In this document: one piece after another, positions 1 through 9,202 of the stretch
Numbering within the stretch: position 1 is the stretch's first letter
How the letters are laid out: the number at the start of each line of letters is the position of its first letter
Assembly (NCBI GenBank): GCA_037137455.1
Contig: JBAXKG010000004.1
Span: 1-64,000 of the forward strand
Source: CAIVAT01 sp037137455
GTDB taxonomy: Bacteria > Bacteroidota > Bacteroidia > Bacteroidales > FEN-979
Direction of reading: 5' to 3'
Length of the DNA stretch: 64,000 nucleotides
Notes under the pieces: model-generated
The model's input: the letters and a program-made list of their open reading frames with translations, nothing else
Databases searched by the model: none
Told to the model about the DNA's origin: nothing
Position numbers and translations under genes: made by a program

Positions 1-2
1 AC

Positions 3-383
3 TCCTCCGGCGACATCCGTTCAACAAATCAATTAACACCGACATCTCTTAAGGTTGAAGTGTGGGGCGGATGCGGAACAATTGATCTTTCACTCGATAT
101 TTCGCGAGGTGACTTCAGTTTGAACTTAGGTACAACAGATTTCAAGCTTCGTGGGCGTTGTGGTATTGCATATGTCTTCTCCGGCGCATATGGATTATAC
201 GATGGCAAAGATTTGAAAACCGAGTTCACATTTATTACCAATAAAGGATCAAATGATTGTTATGTGAATTGCTTACAAAGCCTTGTGGCAACCATTGGTT
301 CTATCGGGAATATCTATTATTCTGGCTATCCCATACTTAACACTGATATTTATGGAACAGGCAAGGTTATAAAATTACCTTGA
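3..383 (+). CDS. Head GIN domain-containing protein, C-terminal part (5' truncated by window edge)
   Basis: The reading frame is open from base 3, so the gene starts outside the window; 126 residues are visible before the TGA stop. The end of the protein carries the pattern of DUF2807 (putative auto-transporter adhesin head GIN domain): a short repeat with SSGDIR near the left edge, then GSIGNIYYSGYP and a closing GTGKVIKL, as in the right-handed beta-helix tail of that family. These proteins are usually exported and anchored at the cell surface or periplasm of Bacteroidota; their job is not known. The ATG-like start near base 60 (GTG) is only an internal codon. No partner gene is visible upstream. 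Confidence 0.7.
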   Translation, partial: SSGDIRSTNQLTPTSLKVEVWGGCGTIDLSLDISRGDFSLNLGTTDFKLRGRCGIAYVFSGAYGLYDGKDLKTEFTFITNKGSNDCYVNCLQSLVATIGSIGNIYYSGYPILNTDIYGTGKVIKLP

Positions 384-474
384 TGAAAAAATAAATTCAA
401 TTGGGAATATCAATAATAAATGGTATTCAGCGAAGTCAGCAAACACAAAGCTTTTTGGATCAATCAAAGGAAAA

Positions 475-1950
475 TCAATATGCCCGTGCAAAAATTACAC
501 GCTGACCAGATGGTTTACCCGAATAGATGCATTTCCCCTTTTCAACTGCATTATTGATAGGAATAACCCTGATAGTAGCCTTAGTCTCCTCTTTGATTTT
601 CTCTTCTGTTTCAGAAGTGCCATCCCAGTGAGCCGAGATAAAACCACCCCGGTCATCAAGAATCTTTTTGAACTCATCCCAGGTATCAACCCGGAATGTA
701 TTGTCTTCTCTGAACGATAGTGCACGGTCATACAAATTTTTCTGAATCTGGTCAAGTAAATGAATGACCTTGTTCTCGATGTCGGTAAGTTGTAAAACTT
801 CCTTTTCCAGGGTATCCCGACGGGCAATTTCAACTGTGCCATGCTCGATATCCCGTGGTCCTATGGTTAAACGCACCGGAACTCCTTTGAACTCGTATTC
901 TGAGAATTTCCATCCCGGTTTATAGGTTTCCCGGTCGTCATAATTAACAGAGATTCCCTTAGCTTCCAGCGCTTTTTTAATCGGGATTACGGTCTCTGAA
1001 ATTTGTGCAAGTTGCTCGGCATTTTTAAAAACCGGAACAATTGCAACCTGGATGGGAGCAAGTTTTGGAGGCAGGACTAAACCATGATCATCAGAGTGCG
1101 ACATGATTAAGGCTCCCATCAACCGAGTGGAAACTCCCCATGAAGTTGCCCACACATATTCGAGTTGATTCTCCTTATTCAAATATTTCACATCAAATGC
1201 TTTAGCAAAATTTTGTCCCAAAAAATGCGAAGTGCCAGCCTGCAATGCTTTCCCATCCTGCATCAATGCTTCAATTGCATAGGTCTCAATTGCGCCGGCA
1301 AAGCGTTCTGCCGGTGATTTTGTTCCTTTGATCACGGGAATTGACATCCAGTTTTCAGCAAAATCGGCATAGACATTCAGCATAGTTTCGGATTCTTTAA
1401 TTGCTTCCTCCCTGGTTGCATGGGCAGTGTGCCCTTCCTGCCACAAGAATTCAGTGGTACGAAGGAAAAGACGCGTGCGCATTTCCCACCGAACTACATT
1501 CGCCCATTGGTTGATAAGAATAGGGAGATCACGATACGACTTGATCCAGTTTTTATAGGTATCCCAAATTATGGTTTCTGAAGTAGGCCTGACAATCAAC
1601 TCCTCCTCAAGTTTAGAATCCTCATCAACAACAACCCCTTTACCGTCAGGAGAACTTTTCAGCCGATAATGAGTTACAATAGCACACTCCTTTGCAAATC
1701 CTTCAACATGGCTTGCCTCCTTACTGAAAAATGATTTTGGAATAAAAATCGGAAAGTAAGCATTCGAGTGCCCTGTATCCTTAAACTTCTTATCCAATAC
1801 AGCTTGTATTTTTTCCCAAATGGCATAACCATATGGTTTTATAACCATACATCCTCTAACCGCTGAGTTTTCGGCCAGGTCGGCCTTAATAACCAGATCG
1901 TTATACCACTGTGAGTAATTTTCTGCCCGGGTAGGAAAATCTTTTGCCAT
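475..1950 (-). CDS. proS: Proline--tRNA ligase
   Basis: Charges tRNA-Pro with proline using ATP in the cytoplasm. The 491-residue protein is the archaeal/eukaryotic-like ProRS form common in Bacteroidota: it has the class II core with RPTSE at residues 121-125, motif 2 (RTRLFLRTTEF, about 159-169), and motif 3 around 290-305 (STRLMGALIMSHSDD), with no room for the large editing insertion of the E. coli type. The C-terminal domain ends in a tyrosine (FARAY), a hallmark of this form. The ATG at 1950 gives the expected N-terminus (MAKDFPTRAENYSQWY). It is divergent from the lipoprotein gene at 2092 and stands alone. A TATTTTTG box 72 bases upstream is a plausible promoter. Confidence 0.97.
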   Translation of the reverse strand: MAKDFPTRAENYSQWYNDLVIKADLAENSAVRGCMVIKPYGYAIWEKIQAVLDKKFKDTGHSNAYFPIFIPKSFFSKEASHVEGFAKECAIVTHYRLKSSPDGKGVVVDEDSKLEEELIVRPTSETIIWDTYKNWIKSYRDLPILINQWANVVRWEMRTRLFLRTTEFLWQEGHTAHATREEAIKESETMLNVYADFAENWMSIPVIKGTKSPAERFAGAIETYAIEALMQDGKALQAGTSHFLGQNFAKAFDVKYLNKENQLEYVWATSWGVSTRLMGALIMSHSDDHGLVLPPKLAPIQVAIVPVFKNAEQLAQISETVIPIKKALEAKGISVNYDDRETYKPGWKFSEYEFKGVPVRLTIGPRDIEHGTVEIARRDTLEKEVLQLTDIENKVIHLLDQIQKNLYDRALSFREDNTFRVDTWDEFKKILDDRGGFISAHWDGTSETEEKIKEETKATIRVIPINNAVEKGKCIYSGKPSGQRVIFARAY

Positions 1951-2021
1951 TTTACAAGTTTGGTATGGGATTTGCTATAATTGCTTTGATAATTGATTTT
2001 ATGAGTCAGCTTTAATAACTG

Positions 2022-2029
2022 CAAAAATA
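2022..2029 (-). promoter_or_regulatory. Candidate -7 box for proS
   Basis: Reads TATTTTTG on the minus strand, matching the Bacteroidota -7 consensus TAnnTTTG, 72 bases before the proS ATG. I see no TTG at the usual 19-21 base spacing upstream, so only half of the promoter is supported. Confidence 0.35.
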
Positions 2030-2091
2030 CGAAAATAATACCTATCCTAAAGAAGCAACAGATTTACCCCGAATATTAAAGAGAACGCCCT

Positions 2092-3504
2092 ATGAAAAAA
2101 TCAGCATTAATTATCGCGATCATCAGTTTGGCGATCAGTGCCTGTACTTCACAAAAACATGCAACCTCCTTTGTCAATGATGATGTTTACAATTCGTCTT
2201 CCAAGCATGAGCAGCCACTCTCCGTTTCCACCCAACAACCAAATAGTGGCGCTCAGGTCATTACCTCTCCCGATAATACTATTGCTCAAAAACCAAGTTC
2301 CTCTACTTTTGAGGATGATTACAATGATTATTCCTATTCCAGCCGTATCAACAAATTCAATAGCAAAGACACTACGAAGGGATATTTTGATGATTCATAT
2401 TCCGGAAGCTCTTCCAGTGATAACATCGGCAATAACGATCCGAATGTTAATCTTTATCTCGGTATTGGCGCCGGATTTGGTGGTTATTATGGATCTTCTA
2501 TGTCGTTTGGCATGGGCTGGGGTTATCCATATTCAAACTGGGGATGGGATTATGGCTGGGGGTGGCCATATTCGGGTTGGGGATTTAATTATGGCTGGGG
2601 GTGGCCCTACTATGGCGGTTATAATCAATGGTACAATCCCTGGTATAATCCCTGCTGCTATTGCTATGGGTATAATGATTGGTATGGAGGATATTCTCCA
2701 TATTATACTTCCAACACTTACTATGGGTCCAGAAAATCCCTTTACAGAACTGACGGAGGCGAAAGCGCTCCGAATTCACGAAATTCGGCCAACCTATCAG
2801 GTAGTAATGTAACTCCCATTAGCAGAAATGAAGTTACTTCGGTATATTCAAGAAACAGCGTTGATCCTTCATCCCGGAATGTGCAATCATCGGAACGGAG
2901 TATTCCTGCAAATCAGGAAAAATATAAATATAGCCGATCTGTAAACAACAAACAAGGAACCTATCAGAGAAGTACCAAGCAGAGCCAGGGTCAGCAGCGT
3001 AGTCAGCAACCAAATCCAAGGTATACGCGACCGGAAAATGGCAGCACTTCACAACGTTCCGGGTCTGCTCAAAGCTACTCATCACCTGCCTACAGACAAC
3101 CCAAATCAAGTCAGGAATATCTTACCCCAAGGTCTCAAAACCCAGGGTCATCAAGGGTGTCAAATCAAAATACCGATAACCGTAATAATTCTGGCACATT
3201 TGGTACAAGTACCCGGCAGTCATCGTCAACATCAAATGAGAACAGAACATATTCGACACCTGTCAGATCGGGTTCTTCAAGGAACTCTACTCCTACACGC
3301 ACAAACTCAAATTATACTGCCCCAAGCCGATCGGGAAGCAGCGGTTCATACACGGCGCCAACACGTTCGGGGAACAGTGGTTCATATTCTGCCCCGTCAA
3401 ATTCGGGCTCAAGCGGGAGTTATTCTACTCCTTCAAGATCAGGAGGAAGCAGTAGCGGTTCACCATCAGGTGGTAGCAGCAGTGGTGGAGGACGCCGCAG
3501 GTAA
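2092..3504 (+). CDS. Low-complexity lipoprotein, Tyr/Trp/Gly-rich then Ser/Arg-rich
   Basis: No known function. Residues 1-18 form a lipoprotein signal peptide with the lipobox ISAC, so the mature protein should start at Cys18 and be anchored to the outer membrane. Residues about 120-215 are extremely rich in Gly, Trp and Tyr (repeats such as YGWGWPYSGWG) with a CCYCY cluster; residues about 225-470 are Ser/Asn/Arg/Gln/Thr-rich, with the tail repeating SGSSGSYTAP-like units and ending in GGGRRR. The first part may form an aromatic, sticky or stacked surface; the tail is probably disordered. The gene is followed at 30 bases by an OmpP1-type barrel gene and may be co-transcribed with it. Similar W/Y/G runs occur in the lipoprotein at 24628. 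Confidence 0.85.
   Translation: MKKSALIIAIISLAISACTSQKHATSFVNDDVYNSSSKHEQPLSVSTQQPNSGAQVITSPDNTIAQKPSSSTFEDDYNDYSYSSRINKFNSKDTTKGYFDDSYSGSSSSDNIGNNDPNVNLYLGIGAGFGGYYGSSMSFGMGWGYPYSNWGWDYGWGWPYSGWGFNYGWGWPYYGGYNQWYNPWYNPCCYCYGYNDWYGGYSPYYTSNTYYGSRKSLYRTDGGESAPNSRNSANLSGSNVTPISRNEVTSVYSRNSVDPSSRNVQSSERSIPANQEKYKYSRSVNNKQGTYQRSTKQSQGQQRSQQPNPRYTRPENGSTSQRSGSAQSYSSPAYRQPKSSQEYLTPRSQNPGSSRVSNQNTDNRNNSGTFGTSTRQSSSTSNENRTYSTPVRSGSSRNSTPTRTNSNYTAPSRSGSSGSYTAPTRSGNSGSYSAPSNSGSSGSYSTPSRSGGSSSGSPSGGSSSGGGRRR
2549..2606 (+). repeat. In-frame 39-base-period direct repeat
   Basis: Two identical copies of ATTATGGCTGGGGGTGGCC at 2549-2567 and 2588-2606 lie 39 bases (13 codons) apart inside the lipoprotein gene and encode the Tyr/Gly/Trp motif YGWGWP. 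A diverged third copy precedes them. Such repeats can expand or shrink by recombination without breaking the frame. Confidence 0.8.
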
Positions 3505-3533
3505 CCCAAAACTAACTTTTAATACTTTCATCA

Positions 3534-4991
3534 ATGAAAAAATCATTCATTATAACTCTGTTATTGATCCTGTTCAGCTGCCTGATCTATGCCCAAACAT
3601 CAGAAGATGCATTGCGCTATTCTCGTGTGTTTTATAGTGGAACAGCCAGGTTTAATGGACTAAGCGGTGCATTTGGCGCTGTTGGCGCTGATTTTTCAAC
3701 TCTTGCAACAAATCCTGCAGGAATCGGCCTGTACAAAGCATCGGAGATGACATTAACAATTGCTCCAACAATAGGAAATGCGTCAACTATTTACAACGGT
3801 TCAGTTGCAAGTGATAATCGGGTAAATTTCGGCATGGGAAATTTCGGTTTCATATTCAACATCAATCCTTATGACAAGAATAAAGGAGGGGTTTTGAAAG
3901 GTGTCAATGTCGGGTTTGGATTTAACAGGCAAAACGACTTTAATAATCGTACGGTGATTAATGGGGTTAATATGAAGAACTCATTGATGCAAAGTTATGT
4001 GAACACACTGAACGAAAATGGAACATTGCCGGGCGATGTCAGAAACGATTATCCATTCGACATCGGACTTGCCTGGGACGCATACCTGATCGACACTGCG
4101 CAGGGCAGCTATTATTGTGATGCTCCTTATGGAGGAGTATCGCAAACAAAAATAATTGAGACCTACGGATCAATGAATGAACTGGATTTTTCAATAGGAG
4201 CAAATATAAACGATAAATTTTTTATTGGTCTTACACTTGGAGTCCCTTTCTTCAATTACTATGAATATAGCACTTACAGAGAGTCCAGAATTAAAGATAC
4301 GATCCCATATTTCATTTCCCTGAATTACTATTCCAACCTAAATACCCGGGGAACAGGAGTCAATGTTAAATTTGGCATGATATACAAACCAAATGATTGG
4401 TTCAGAATCGGAGCGACTATACATACACCAACATGGTATCCAAGCATGAAGGATGAGTGGTTCAGCAGCATGCAGTCATCATTTGATAATGCAAACTGGA
4501 ATAGCACACAATATTCTCCTGTTGGAATTTATGATTACAGGTTAACTACGCCCTTCCGTGCGATGGGTAGTGTAGCCTTTATCATCGGACAATATGGACT
4601 AATAAGCGCTGATTATGAATATGTAAATTATTCCCAGGCCCGCTTCAATTCAGCCTATGACAGCTATACAGATGTCAACAACAAGATAAAGTCCGATTAC
4701 CAGTCCTGGGGAAATCTCCGTGTGGGAACTGAATGGAGGTTGTCATATTTCCGTCTACGTGGTGGTTTTGCCTACTTCAGCAATCCTTACACAAGCGGAA
4801 CAAATAACAGTGAACGTTTTCAGGCATCAGGGGGATTTGGATACCGTGCAAATCATTTCTTTGCCGATGTGACTTATGTGTGGACAAAAATGAACCAAGA
4901 TTATTACCTGTATAACCCGGCCATGGTCAAACCGGCTGCAATCACTAACAATACAAATACGGTATATACTACAATCGGATTCAGGTTTTAG
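3534..4991 (+). CDS. OmpP1/FadL-like outer membrane beta-barrel protein
   Basis: A 485-residue outer membrane protein with a cleavable signal peptide (residues 1-20, ending LIYAQ). The mature N-terminus has the family pattern GTARFNGLSGAFGAVGADFSTL followed by ATNPAGIG (residues about 56-63), as in Bacteroidota proteins labelled OmpP1/FadL/TodX or hemin receptor. The rest alternates aromatic beta-strands and ends in an aromatic C-terminal strand (TTIGFRF), as expected for a barrel. FadL relatives move hydrophobic molecules across the outer membrane; the substrate here is unknown. Its last 11 bases overlap the end of the convergent TPR gene, and a perfect hairpin just beyond the stop may terminate its transcript. 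Confidence 0.85.
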   Translation: MKKSFIITLLLILFSCLIYAQTSEDALRYSRVFYSGTARFNGLSGAFGAVGADFSTLATNPAGIGLYKASEMTLTIAPTIGNASTIYNGSVASDNRVNFGMGNFGFIFNINPYDKNKGGVLKGVNVGFGFNRQNDFNNRTVINGVNMKNSLMQSYVNTLNENGTLPGDVRNDYPFDIGLAWDAYLIDTAQGSYYCDAPYGGVSQTKIIETYGSMNELDFSIGANINDKFFIGLTLGVPFFNYYEYSTYRESRIKDTIPYFISLNYYSNLNTRGTGVNVKFGMIYKPNDWFRIGATIHTPTWYPSMKDEWFSSMQSSFDNANWNSTQYSPVGIYDYRLTTPFRAMGSVAFIIGQYGLISADYEYVNYSQARFNSAYDSYTDVNNKIKSDYQSWGNLRVGTEWRLSYFRLRGGFAYFSNPYTSGTNNSERFQASGGFGYRANHFFADVTYVWTKMNQDYYLYNPAMVKPAAITNNTNTVYTTIGFRF

Positions 4992-6543
4992 GAATTTTTT
5001 TCCTGACTCTGTTCAAACCAGCCTTGGCCTTCTCTCCAAGGCTGGTTTTGTATTCCGGGGTATTTATCGAAAGGCTCAATCGATAGGCGCTGTCTGCCTT
5101 TGTAAAGGCGCCGCTGTTTTCATACAGGAGCCCCATCTGAAATGCCGAACCTGCGGCAAAATAAAATGGTTCCTTTTTGCCACGCTGAATAGTTACCTGA
5201 TAATACTCAATGGCTTTGGATAAATTTCCGGATTCATGATAAACCCTGGCCAGTCTGTAGGTATATTCGATCATATCGCGTTTCGATTTTATCACATTTT
5301 TAACCGGGTTGTTCAGTAATTCATTCAGCGCCCGGTTGTAATAACCACCGTCAAATAATAAACGGGCACGAAGCAACACGATGTTTGGCAATATCCCATT
5401 CACCGCTTCATTCATAGCTTGCTTATCTTCATCAACAATTGAGGCGCCATTCAATTTTACCAGCAACATGATCTGATTGAATTTCAGGGTATCTCCTTTA
5501 AGGATTGCTATCCAGGCTAATTTTTGATAGGCTGAACGAATATAATTCTGGCCCCTGAAATTCTTTAAAAAGCGCTCAAAGCAATCTGATCCGTAAAAAT
5601 CCAATCTGCCCAGCCGGGCAATTCCTTCGAGATAATCGAGATAAAAAAAGGGATACCGCTGTGTTAATTCAGTCCGTTCATTTAGTGCAAGTAACGCTTC
5701 ATCATTGTGACCATTTTTCATCAGTATAGTTGCGCTTGCAAAAATCAGCAGAGGACTTTTAAAAAAATGATCATCGTTAGTTGGAATGTTCAATTTTGGC
5801 AATAAAGAGATTGCTTCTTTTTGATTTTCCTGCAGGTTAGTAGTTAAAAATGCAAGAAAAAATAAAGCCTCGGGCCTATAAAGCGAGACGATATTATCTG
5901 TTCCAGAATATTCGGCAACCTGTCGTATTTCTCCCAATCCCTGATCCAATGATCCGTCTAGACCCATTAGGTTGGCCACCCATTTATAATTATCGGGAAT
6001 AATGCCAACAATTACATGCACTACCCCAAGACCGATTTTATTAAGGGTGAAGGATGGATACCTGATTTCATTAGCGGTTAAAAGCGCATGTGCTTTACGA
6101 ATTTCAAAAGCTGCCGATGTATAGTCACCGAATTTAAGTCTGGACAAAGCCCATTGAAGGTTTACCCCGGCAAGGCAAAAATCATAGAATGGTGAATTTT
6201 TGCATCCCTTTTCCAACTTATTGATCCTGGCAGATTTCTGTTCTTTAAGTCTATTATAAATAGTACGATCTTCGCTAATAAAAAGGGTTAAAAAATCGAT
6301 GTAATTTTCAAGGTACACGGGTATAAGGTTTGAACCATCAATCGTTTTTTCGATCTCGATTAGTTTTTGAGCTTCCGAAAATTTTAACGACAATATTGCC
6401 TGGTATGTACGCTTACAATTTTCATTGAAGGTAAACTGTGCACCAGAGGAGGAGAGAAAAAGCAGAAAGGCACCAGTAATCAGAATAATTCTGATTAGGG
6501 TGCCTTTTGAATTTATATTTTTGTGGTTATAAATGCATTGCAT
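4981..6543 (-). CDS. Exported tetratricopeptide-repeat protein
   Basis: A 520-residue protein, function unknown. After a short basic start there is a hydrophobic export segment (residues about 17-35, IRIILITGAFLLFLSSSGAQ), so it should be secreted to the periplasm. The remainder is all-helical; near the C-terminus two TPR-like units are clear (residues about 425-500, with YRLARVYHESGNLSKAIEYY and QMGLLYENSGAFTKADSAY). The ATG at 6543 overlaps the last 17 bases of the upstream zinc-ribbon gene, so the two are translationally coupled; no better start exists before the signal segment. Third gene of the operon nif3-like, zinc ribbon, TPR. Its 3' end is convergent with and overlaps the OmpP1 gene. 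Confidence 0.8.
   Translation of the reverse strand: MQCIYNHKNINSKGTLIRIILITGAFLLFLSSSGAQFTFNENCKRTYQAILSLKFSEAQKLIEIEKTIDGSNLIPVYLENYIDFLTLFISEDRTIYNRLKEQKSARINKLEKGCKNSPFYDFCLAGVNLQWALSRLKFGDYTSAAFEIRKAHALLTANEIRYPSFTLNKIGLGVVHVIVGIIPDNYKWVANLMGLDGSLDQGLGEIRQVAEYSGTDNIVSLYRPEALFFLAFLTTNLQENQKEAISLLPKLNIPTNDDHFFKSPLLIFASATILMKNGHNDEALLALNERTELTQRYPFFYLDYLEGIARLGRLDFYGSDCFERFLKNFRGQNYIRSAYQKLAWIAILKGDTLKFNQIMLLVKLNGASIVDEDKQAMNEAVNGILPNIVLLRARLLFDGGYYNRALNELLNNPVKNVIKSKRDMIEYTYRLARVYHESGNLSKAIEYYQVTIQRGKKEPFYFAAGSAFQMGLLYENSGAFTKADSAYRLSLSINTPEYKTSLGEKAKAGLNRVRKKIPKT
5016..5051 (+). terminator. Candidate terminator hairpin inside the convergent gene
   Basis: A perfect 12-base-pair inverted repeat (AACCAGCCTTGG, loop of 8, CCAAGGCTGGTT) followed by a weak T-rich run (TTGTATT). 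It begins 25 bases after the stop of the OmpP1-like gene and lies within the last codons of the opposing TPR gene. It is symmetrical, but the T run favours the plus strand. Confidence 0.6.
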
Positions 6544-7447
6544 TCACAATACCGTCATCAACAAGGATACGGCCACAATATTCACAAACAATAATTTTCT
6601 TGTGCATTCTGATATCCAACTGGTGTTGAGGTGGGATTTTATTAAAGCAGCCACCACAGGCGTCACGTTCAATCTGAACAACGGCAAGGCCATTACGTGC
6701 ATTTTTCCGGATACGGGTATATGCCGTTAGCAGTCGATCTTCGATAAACTGTCGGTTTTCATCTGAATTTTTTATCAGATCCTTCTCCTCCTTCTCAGTT
6801 TCGGCAATGATATCATCTAATTCATTACGCTTAATTTCAAGGTCATTTTTACGATCCTGCAATAACTTCTGATAGGTATCGATCTCCTCCTTTTTAAGTT
6901 CTAAACCGGACTGAAACTCCTTAATTCTTTTCTCCGAAAGTTGGATTTCAAGGTTTTGATATTCAATTTCCTTAGTCAATGAATCGTACTCCCTGTTATT
7001 TCGCACGTTCATTTGCTGATCTTCGTACTTTTTTATCAGGGTATGAGCATCTTTAATGGCATTTTTCTTTTCCGTTATGGATTTTTCCATACCAATGGTT
7101 TCCTGGATGTAATTATCCACACGGGTTTCAAGACCAGCGATTTCATCCTCAAGATCCTGAACCTCCAACGGTAATTCGCCACGAATAATACGAATTTTAT
7201 CTACCTGTGAATCGACCTGTTGAAGACTATATAATGCAATAAGTTTTTTTTCAATGGTGATTTCACCTTTTTCATCGGTACCTTCAGATTTGGGTTTCGG
7301 AGTAACCAATAAAGCGACTTTATCTTCAACCACCTTTTCAACTTTTGCAACATTTTTCTTTGAGGGAGCGGCTCCCTTGGAAGCAGGCTTCTTAGCCAGT
7401 TTTGATGGCTTGGAAGTGGCTATTGGCGTGCTTGTTGTTTTTGCCAT
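6527..7447 (-). CDS. Coiled-coil protein with C4-type zinc ribbon
   Basis: A 306-residue protein of the CT398/zinc-ribbon family (C4-type zinc ribbon domain protein), abundant in Bacteroidota and thought to bind nucleic acid; the role is not established. Residues about 80-250 form a long antiparallel coiled coil, and the C-terminus carries the ribbon with CGGC near residue 267 and CEYC near residue 292. The first 65 residues are a Lys/Ala/Pro/Thr-rich extension resembling basic histone-like tails, longer than in many relatives; the conserved part begins around ITIEKKLIALYSLQQVDS. The start at 7447 lies 10 bases after the stop of the Nif3-like gene, in an arrangement often seen in this phylum. 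Confidence 0.9.
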   Translation of the reverse strand: MAKTTSTPIATSKPSKLAKKPASKGAAPSKKNVAKVEKVVEDKVALLVTPKPKSEGTDEKGEITIEKKLIALYSLQQVDSQVDKIRIIRGELPLEVQDLEDEIAGLETRVDNYIQETIGMEKSITEKKNAIKDAHTLIKKYEDQQMNVRNNREYDSLTKEIEYQNLEIQLSEKRIKEFQSGLELKKEEIDTYQKLLQDRKNDLEIKRNELDDIIAETEKEEKDLIKNSDENRQFIEDRLLTAYTRIRKNARNGLAVVQIERDACGGCFNKIPPQHQLDIRMHKKIIVCEYCGRILVDDGIVNAMHL

Positions 7448-7457
7448 AAACTCTGTT

Positions 7458-8552
7458 TTATAAATAATGAACCGGATTGGTATTTACTTCTGAAATAAGG
7501 AATGCAAAATTAGGAAATTTTTCAATAAGAGCAGCATTCAACCATTCTTTTACGTACTGTTCACTCTCATAATGACCAATATCAAGGAGAAGCAGTTTTT
7601 TATCCGCTAAAAAAAAGTCATGATATTTCAGATCAGAAGTAAGATAAGCATCTGCTCCGGACCTGATTGCATCATGAATTAAAAAACTTCCCGAACCAGT
7701 GCAAAGCGCTATCCGTTTGATAACTGCTGAGTGAGGGGCAGTATGCCTGATAACGGGAATGTCGAGTTTGTTTTTTACCAGTTGAAGGAATTCCTTTTCA
7801 TTAACCGGCTGGTCAAATTCCCCAATAATACCAGCGCCTGATTGAGCAAGCATATTATTGATCGGGTATATGTCGTAAGCAATTTCTTCATAGGGGTGGT
7901 TTTCTCTGAGTGACTTCAGTATTTTTGTTTCATGGTGCCTTGGGAAGATAACTTCAATACGAATTTCCTTTTCAAAATGAACCTTATTTTTTATCCCGAC
8001 AAAAGGATCAGCCATCTCTGAGGCCCTGAAAGTTCCTTCTCCTTCAACATTATAGCTACAGCAATCGTAATTGCCAATATAACCGGCGCCAGCTTCAAAT
8101 AGTGCATTTCTAACTTTCTCAGTATGTTCGACAGGGCAAAATACTACCAGTTTCGATAGCAATCCCGGTTTAGGACTAAGAATGTCGAATTTGGTTATCC
8201 CCAGTTTGGAAAAAACCATTGAATTCAATCCTTTCAACGTATTATCCAAGTTCGTATGCATTGCATATAATGCAATGTTGTTGGTTAATGCCAGTTTAAT
8301 AATTGCTGTTTCTGCCATTTCCGAAGTCAACCTCTTTAGTCCGGAGAAAATCAATGGATGGTGAGAAATCACCAGGTTGCAATTGAAATGAACTGCTTCT
8401 TCCATCACCTTTTCTGTAAGGTCGAGGCAAAGAAGGGCTTTTTGAAATTCTCTTCCCTGATCACCAACTAAAAGTCCGCAATTATCATAATCCTCCTGAA
8501 ATGACAAAGGTGAAATTGATTCCAGGTATTGGGTGATCTCATAAATTTTCAT
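7458..8552 (-). CDS. Nif3-like dinuclear metal centre hexameric protein
   Basis: Member of the Nif3/YqfO/YbgI family, often labelled GTP cyclohydrolase 1 type 2 homolog; the true function is not known. The 364-residue length fits the form with a PII-like domain inserted between two halves of the metal-binding core (insert about residues 130-235). Metal ligands are visible: ISHHPLIF at residues about 63-70 in the first half and DIGHYESEQ at about 330-338 in the second. It is the first gene of the operon with the zinc-ribbon and TPR genes. The ATG at 8552 gives the usual start (MKIYEITQYLESISP). Confidence 0.93.
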   Translation of the reverse strand: MKIYEITQYLESISPLSFQEDYDNCGLLVGDQGREFQKALLCLDLTEKVMEEAVHFNCNLVISHHPLIFSGLKRLTSEMAETAIIKLALTNNIALYAMHTNLDNTLKGLNSMVFSKLGITKFDILSPKPGLLSKLVVFCPVEHTEKVRNALFEAGAGYIGNYDCCSYNVEGEGTFRASEMADPFVGIKNKVHFEKEIRIEVIFPRHHETKILKSLRENHPYEEIAYDIYPINNMLAQSGAGIIGEFDQPVNEKEFLQLVKNKLDIPVIRHTAPHSAVIKRIALCTGSGSFLIHDAIRSGADAYLTSDLKYHDFFLADKKLLLLDIGHYESEQYVKEWLNAALIEKFPNFAFLISEVNTNPVHYL

Positions 8553-8709
8553 TTAATTCGGATTTTTCAAGAGCCAAAGATACACATTTTCAGCGTTGAG
8601 GCACTCTAGGGGCTGTTCATAAATTTGTTGACAAGTTTAAAGAATTTGAGAACTTTGAAGAGTAAAAATTGCAAATTTTGTTATTTCTAACAGGATATAA
8701 AAAAGATCC

Positions 8710-9105
8710 ATGAAATCAATGATAGTTTTTGTAGTGGATAAAAATCCGATACACCGCAGTTTGGTTAAATATCATTTGAACGTAAATAAATTTTTCAATG
8801 TTCATACATTTCAAACCAGTGACGAATGTATGTATCGTTTGCAAAAAAATATGGTCCCTGATTTTTTAATTACCGATTATAATCCCAGTGAGCATATCGG
8901 GTTTGAATTCTTGCGTAATGTAAAAGAAATTTCATCTTCAACACAAATTATCTTTTTTTCCTCTTTTGATGACCCGATTCTTGCAGTAAGGTTGCTTGAT
9001 GCCGGCGCTTCCGATTATATTGCCAAGACCAGCAAGCTCGACGTCGGCATTACTGATTTAATAAAGAATGTAAAGTACCTCTCAAAAGAGAAAGTCCTTT
9101 ATTAA
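8710..9105 (+). CDS. Single-domain response regulator (receiver only)
   Basis: A 131-residue CheY-like receiver domain with no output domain. The likely phospho-acceptor is Asp56 (FLITDYNPS); the conserved Ser/Thr is in IIFFSSFDD and the Lys in YIAKTSK. The acidic pocket is reduced: VVDKNP has one Asp (Asp10) where most receivers have two acidic residues, so metal binding may be weaker. Such proteins act as phospho-relays or protein-protein switches. No histidine kinase is nearby; it stands alone between Nif3 and lpxK, 157 bases after the divergent Nif3 start. Confidence 0.88.
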   Translation: MKSMIVFVVDKNPIHRSLVKYHLNVNKFFNVHTFQTSDECMYRLQKNMVPDFLITDYNPSEHIGFEFLRNVKEISSSTQIIFFSSFDDPILAVRLLDAGASDYIAKTSKLDVGITDLIKNVKYLSKEKVLY

Positions 9106-9202
9106 AAACGGGACAACTTATTAATTTCCTTTACTATCAGGGTGAAATTTTCGGGTAACTTGTTTGCGGATCATTTTTTTTAATAATTTCGATGGTTCAA
9201 TT

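Noticed and set aside
3038..3637. 199-codon frame in the tail of the Ser/Arg-rich lipoprotein gene
   Set aside because: Alternate frame of a repetitive region that runs into the next gene start; no signal or domain.
8605..8640. Possible insertion-sequence end (GGGGCTGTTCATAA)
   Set aside because: Resembles some IS termini, but there is no transposase, no second end and no target duplication.
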